NCBI RefSeq assembly: GCF_015594725.1
Contig: NZ_JADNRC010000002.1
Coordinates: 248,001-312,000 of the forward strand
Length of the DNA stretch: 64,000 bases
Direction of reading: 5' to 3'
Source: Flavobacterium sp. ALJ2
GTDB taxonomy: Bacteria; Bacteroidota; Bacteroidia; Flavobacteriales; Flavobacteriaceae
Made by a program: the position numbers and the translations under genes. Below are positions 63,833-64,000 of this stretch, in pieces (positions within the stretch are counted from its first letter, which is position 1; the number at the start of each line of letters is the position of its first letter). Under the pieces are notes generated by a model. The model saw only the letters and a list, made by a program, of their open reading frames with translations. It was not told the DNA's origin and did not search any database.

Positions 63833-64000
63833 TTAATTTAATAATTCAGAGTTCTGACTCTCTAATTCGCCATATAAATCCTTAACATCTTGTGAGTTTT
63901 CTTTTTGCAAAATCAAATTAGCTGTGTCAGTATGTACAAAAATAGTATTTTTTAATCCCAAAAATGTTGTATGCTTATCAGAACCTATAACCATATTCCC
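63833..64000 (-). CDS. C-terminal end of a probable mannose-1-phosphate guanylyltransferase, cut by window edge
   Basis: The frame open at the right edge gives 55 residues and stops at 63833-63835. The sequence begins GNMVIGSDKHTTFLGLKNTIF, passes through VHTDTANLILQKENSQDVKDLY and ends SELLN. The pattern of a short beta strand, then an aspartate-alanine block, then KENSQDVK is that of the C-terminal end of GDP-mannose pyrophosphorylases in Bacteroidota. Only the tail is visible, so another nucleotidyltransferase of the family is possible. It is followed after six bases by rmlB. Confidence 0.65.
   Translation of the reverse strand, partial: GNMVIGSDKHTTFLGLKNTIFVHTDTANLILQKENSQDVKDLYGELESQNSELLN

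Overview
The window is a strongly AT-rich stretch from a member of the Bacteroidota, most likely Flavobacterium or a close relative. The signs are the PorV/PorQ-like barrel end, the DUF4105 protein, weak Shine-Dalgarno signals and TAnnTTTG-type promoter boxes. Nearly all of it is one surface-polysaccharide locus: about 53 genes read on the minus strand from the right edge (64000) to 1512. Only the first 1.5 kb is read on the plus strand, and it meets the locus tail to tail. Genes are packed with frequent 1 to 11 base overlaps. No gene-free stretch reaches 300 bases. I see no rRNA, tRNA, CRISPR array, insertion sequence or origin.

Layout in the direction of transcription. (1) 64000-59135: the end of a probable mannose-1-phosphate guanylyltransferase, rmlB, a Wza-like outer-membrane export protein and a Wzz-like chain-length protein. 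(2) 59108-51240: a CDP-3,6-dideoxyhexose module (E3-like reductase, rfbF, rfbG, an SDR, a thiamine-diphosphate enzyme, rfbH, a second SDR). The thiamine-diphosphate enzyme points to a branched sugar of the yersiniose type. (3) 51160-37095: a Wzx/Wzy-type unit with flippase, two EpsG-like polymerases, several glycosyltransferases, an acetyltransferase, a WbsX (GH99-like) protein, a beta-helix lyase-like protein, a UDP-QuiNAc-type reductase and a WecA-like initiating transferase. (4) 37098-31158: a WxcM-like cupin, a PglE-like aminotransferase, rmlC, rmlD, rmlA and a PglF-like 4,6-dehydratase, ending at an intrinsic terminator. (5) 30952-16428: an ABC exporter (wzm, wzt), a methyltransferase, five family-2 transferases, a sialic-acid set (neuA, neuB, neuC), a deacetylase and two paralogous unknown proteins. 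(6) 16435-1512: further glycosyltransferases, an MBOAT/SGNH acyl-transfer pair, a phosphoethanolamine-transferase-like enzyme, an O-antigen-ligase-like protein and a WcaJ-type initiating transferase.

Taken together, the locus encodes activated sugars (dTDP-L-rhamnose, probably CMP-sialic acid, a CDP-linked dideoxy or branched sugar, UDP-QuiNAc/4-amino sugars, possibly GDP-mannose), two initiating enzymes and two different routes across the inner membrane. That suggests more than one glycan, or a glycan and its modification, built from one mosaic locus. The clearest trace of mosaic assembly is a decayed neuB 5' fragment between neuA and the gene upstream of the intact neuB.
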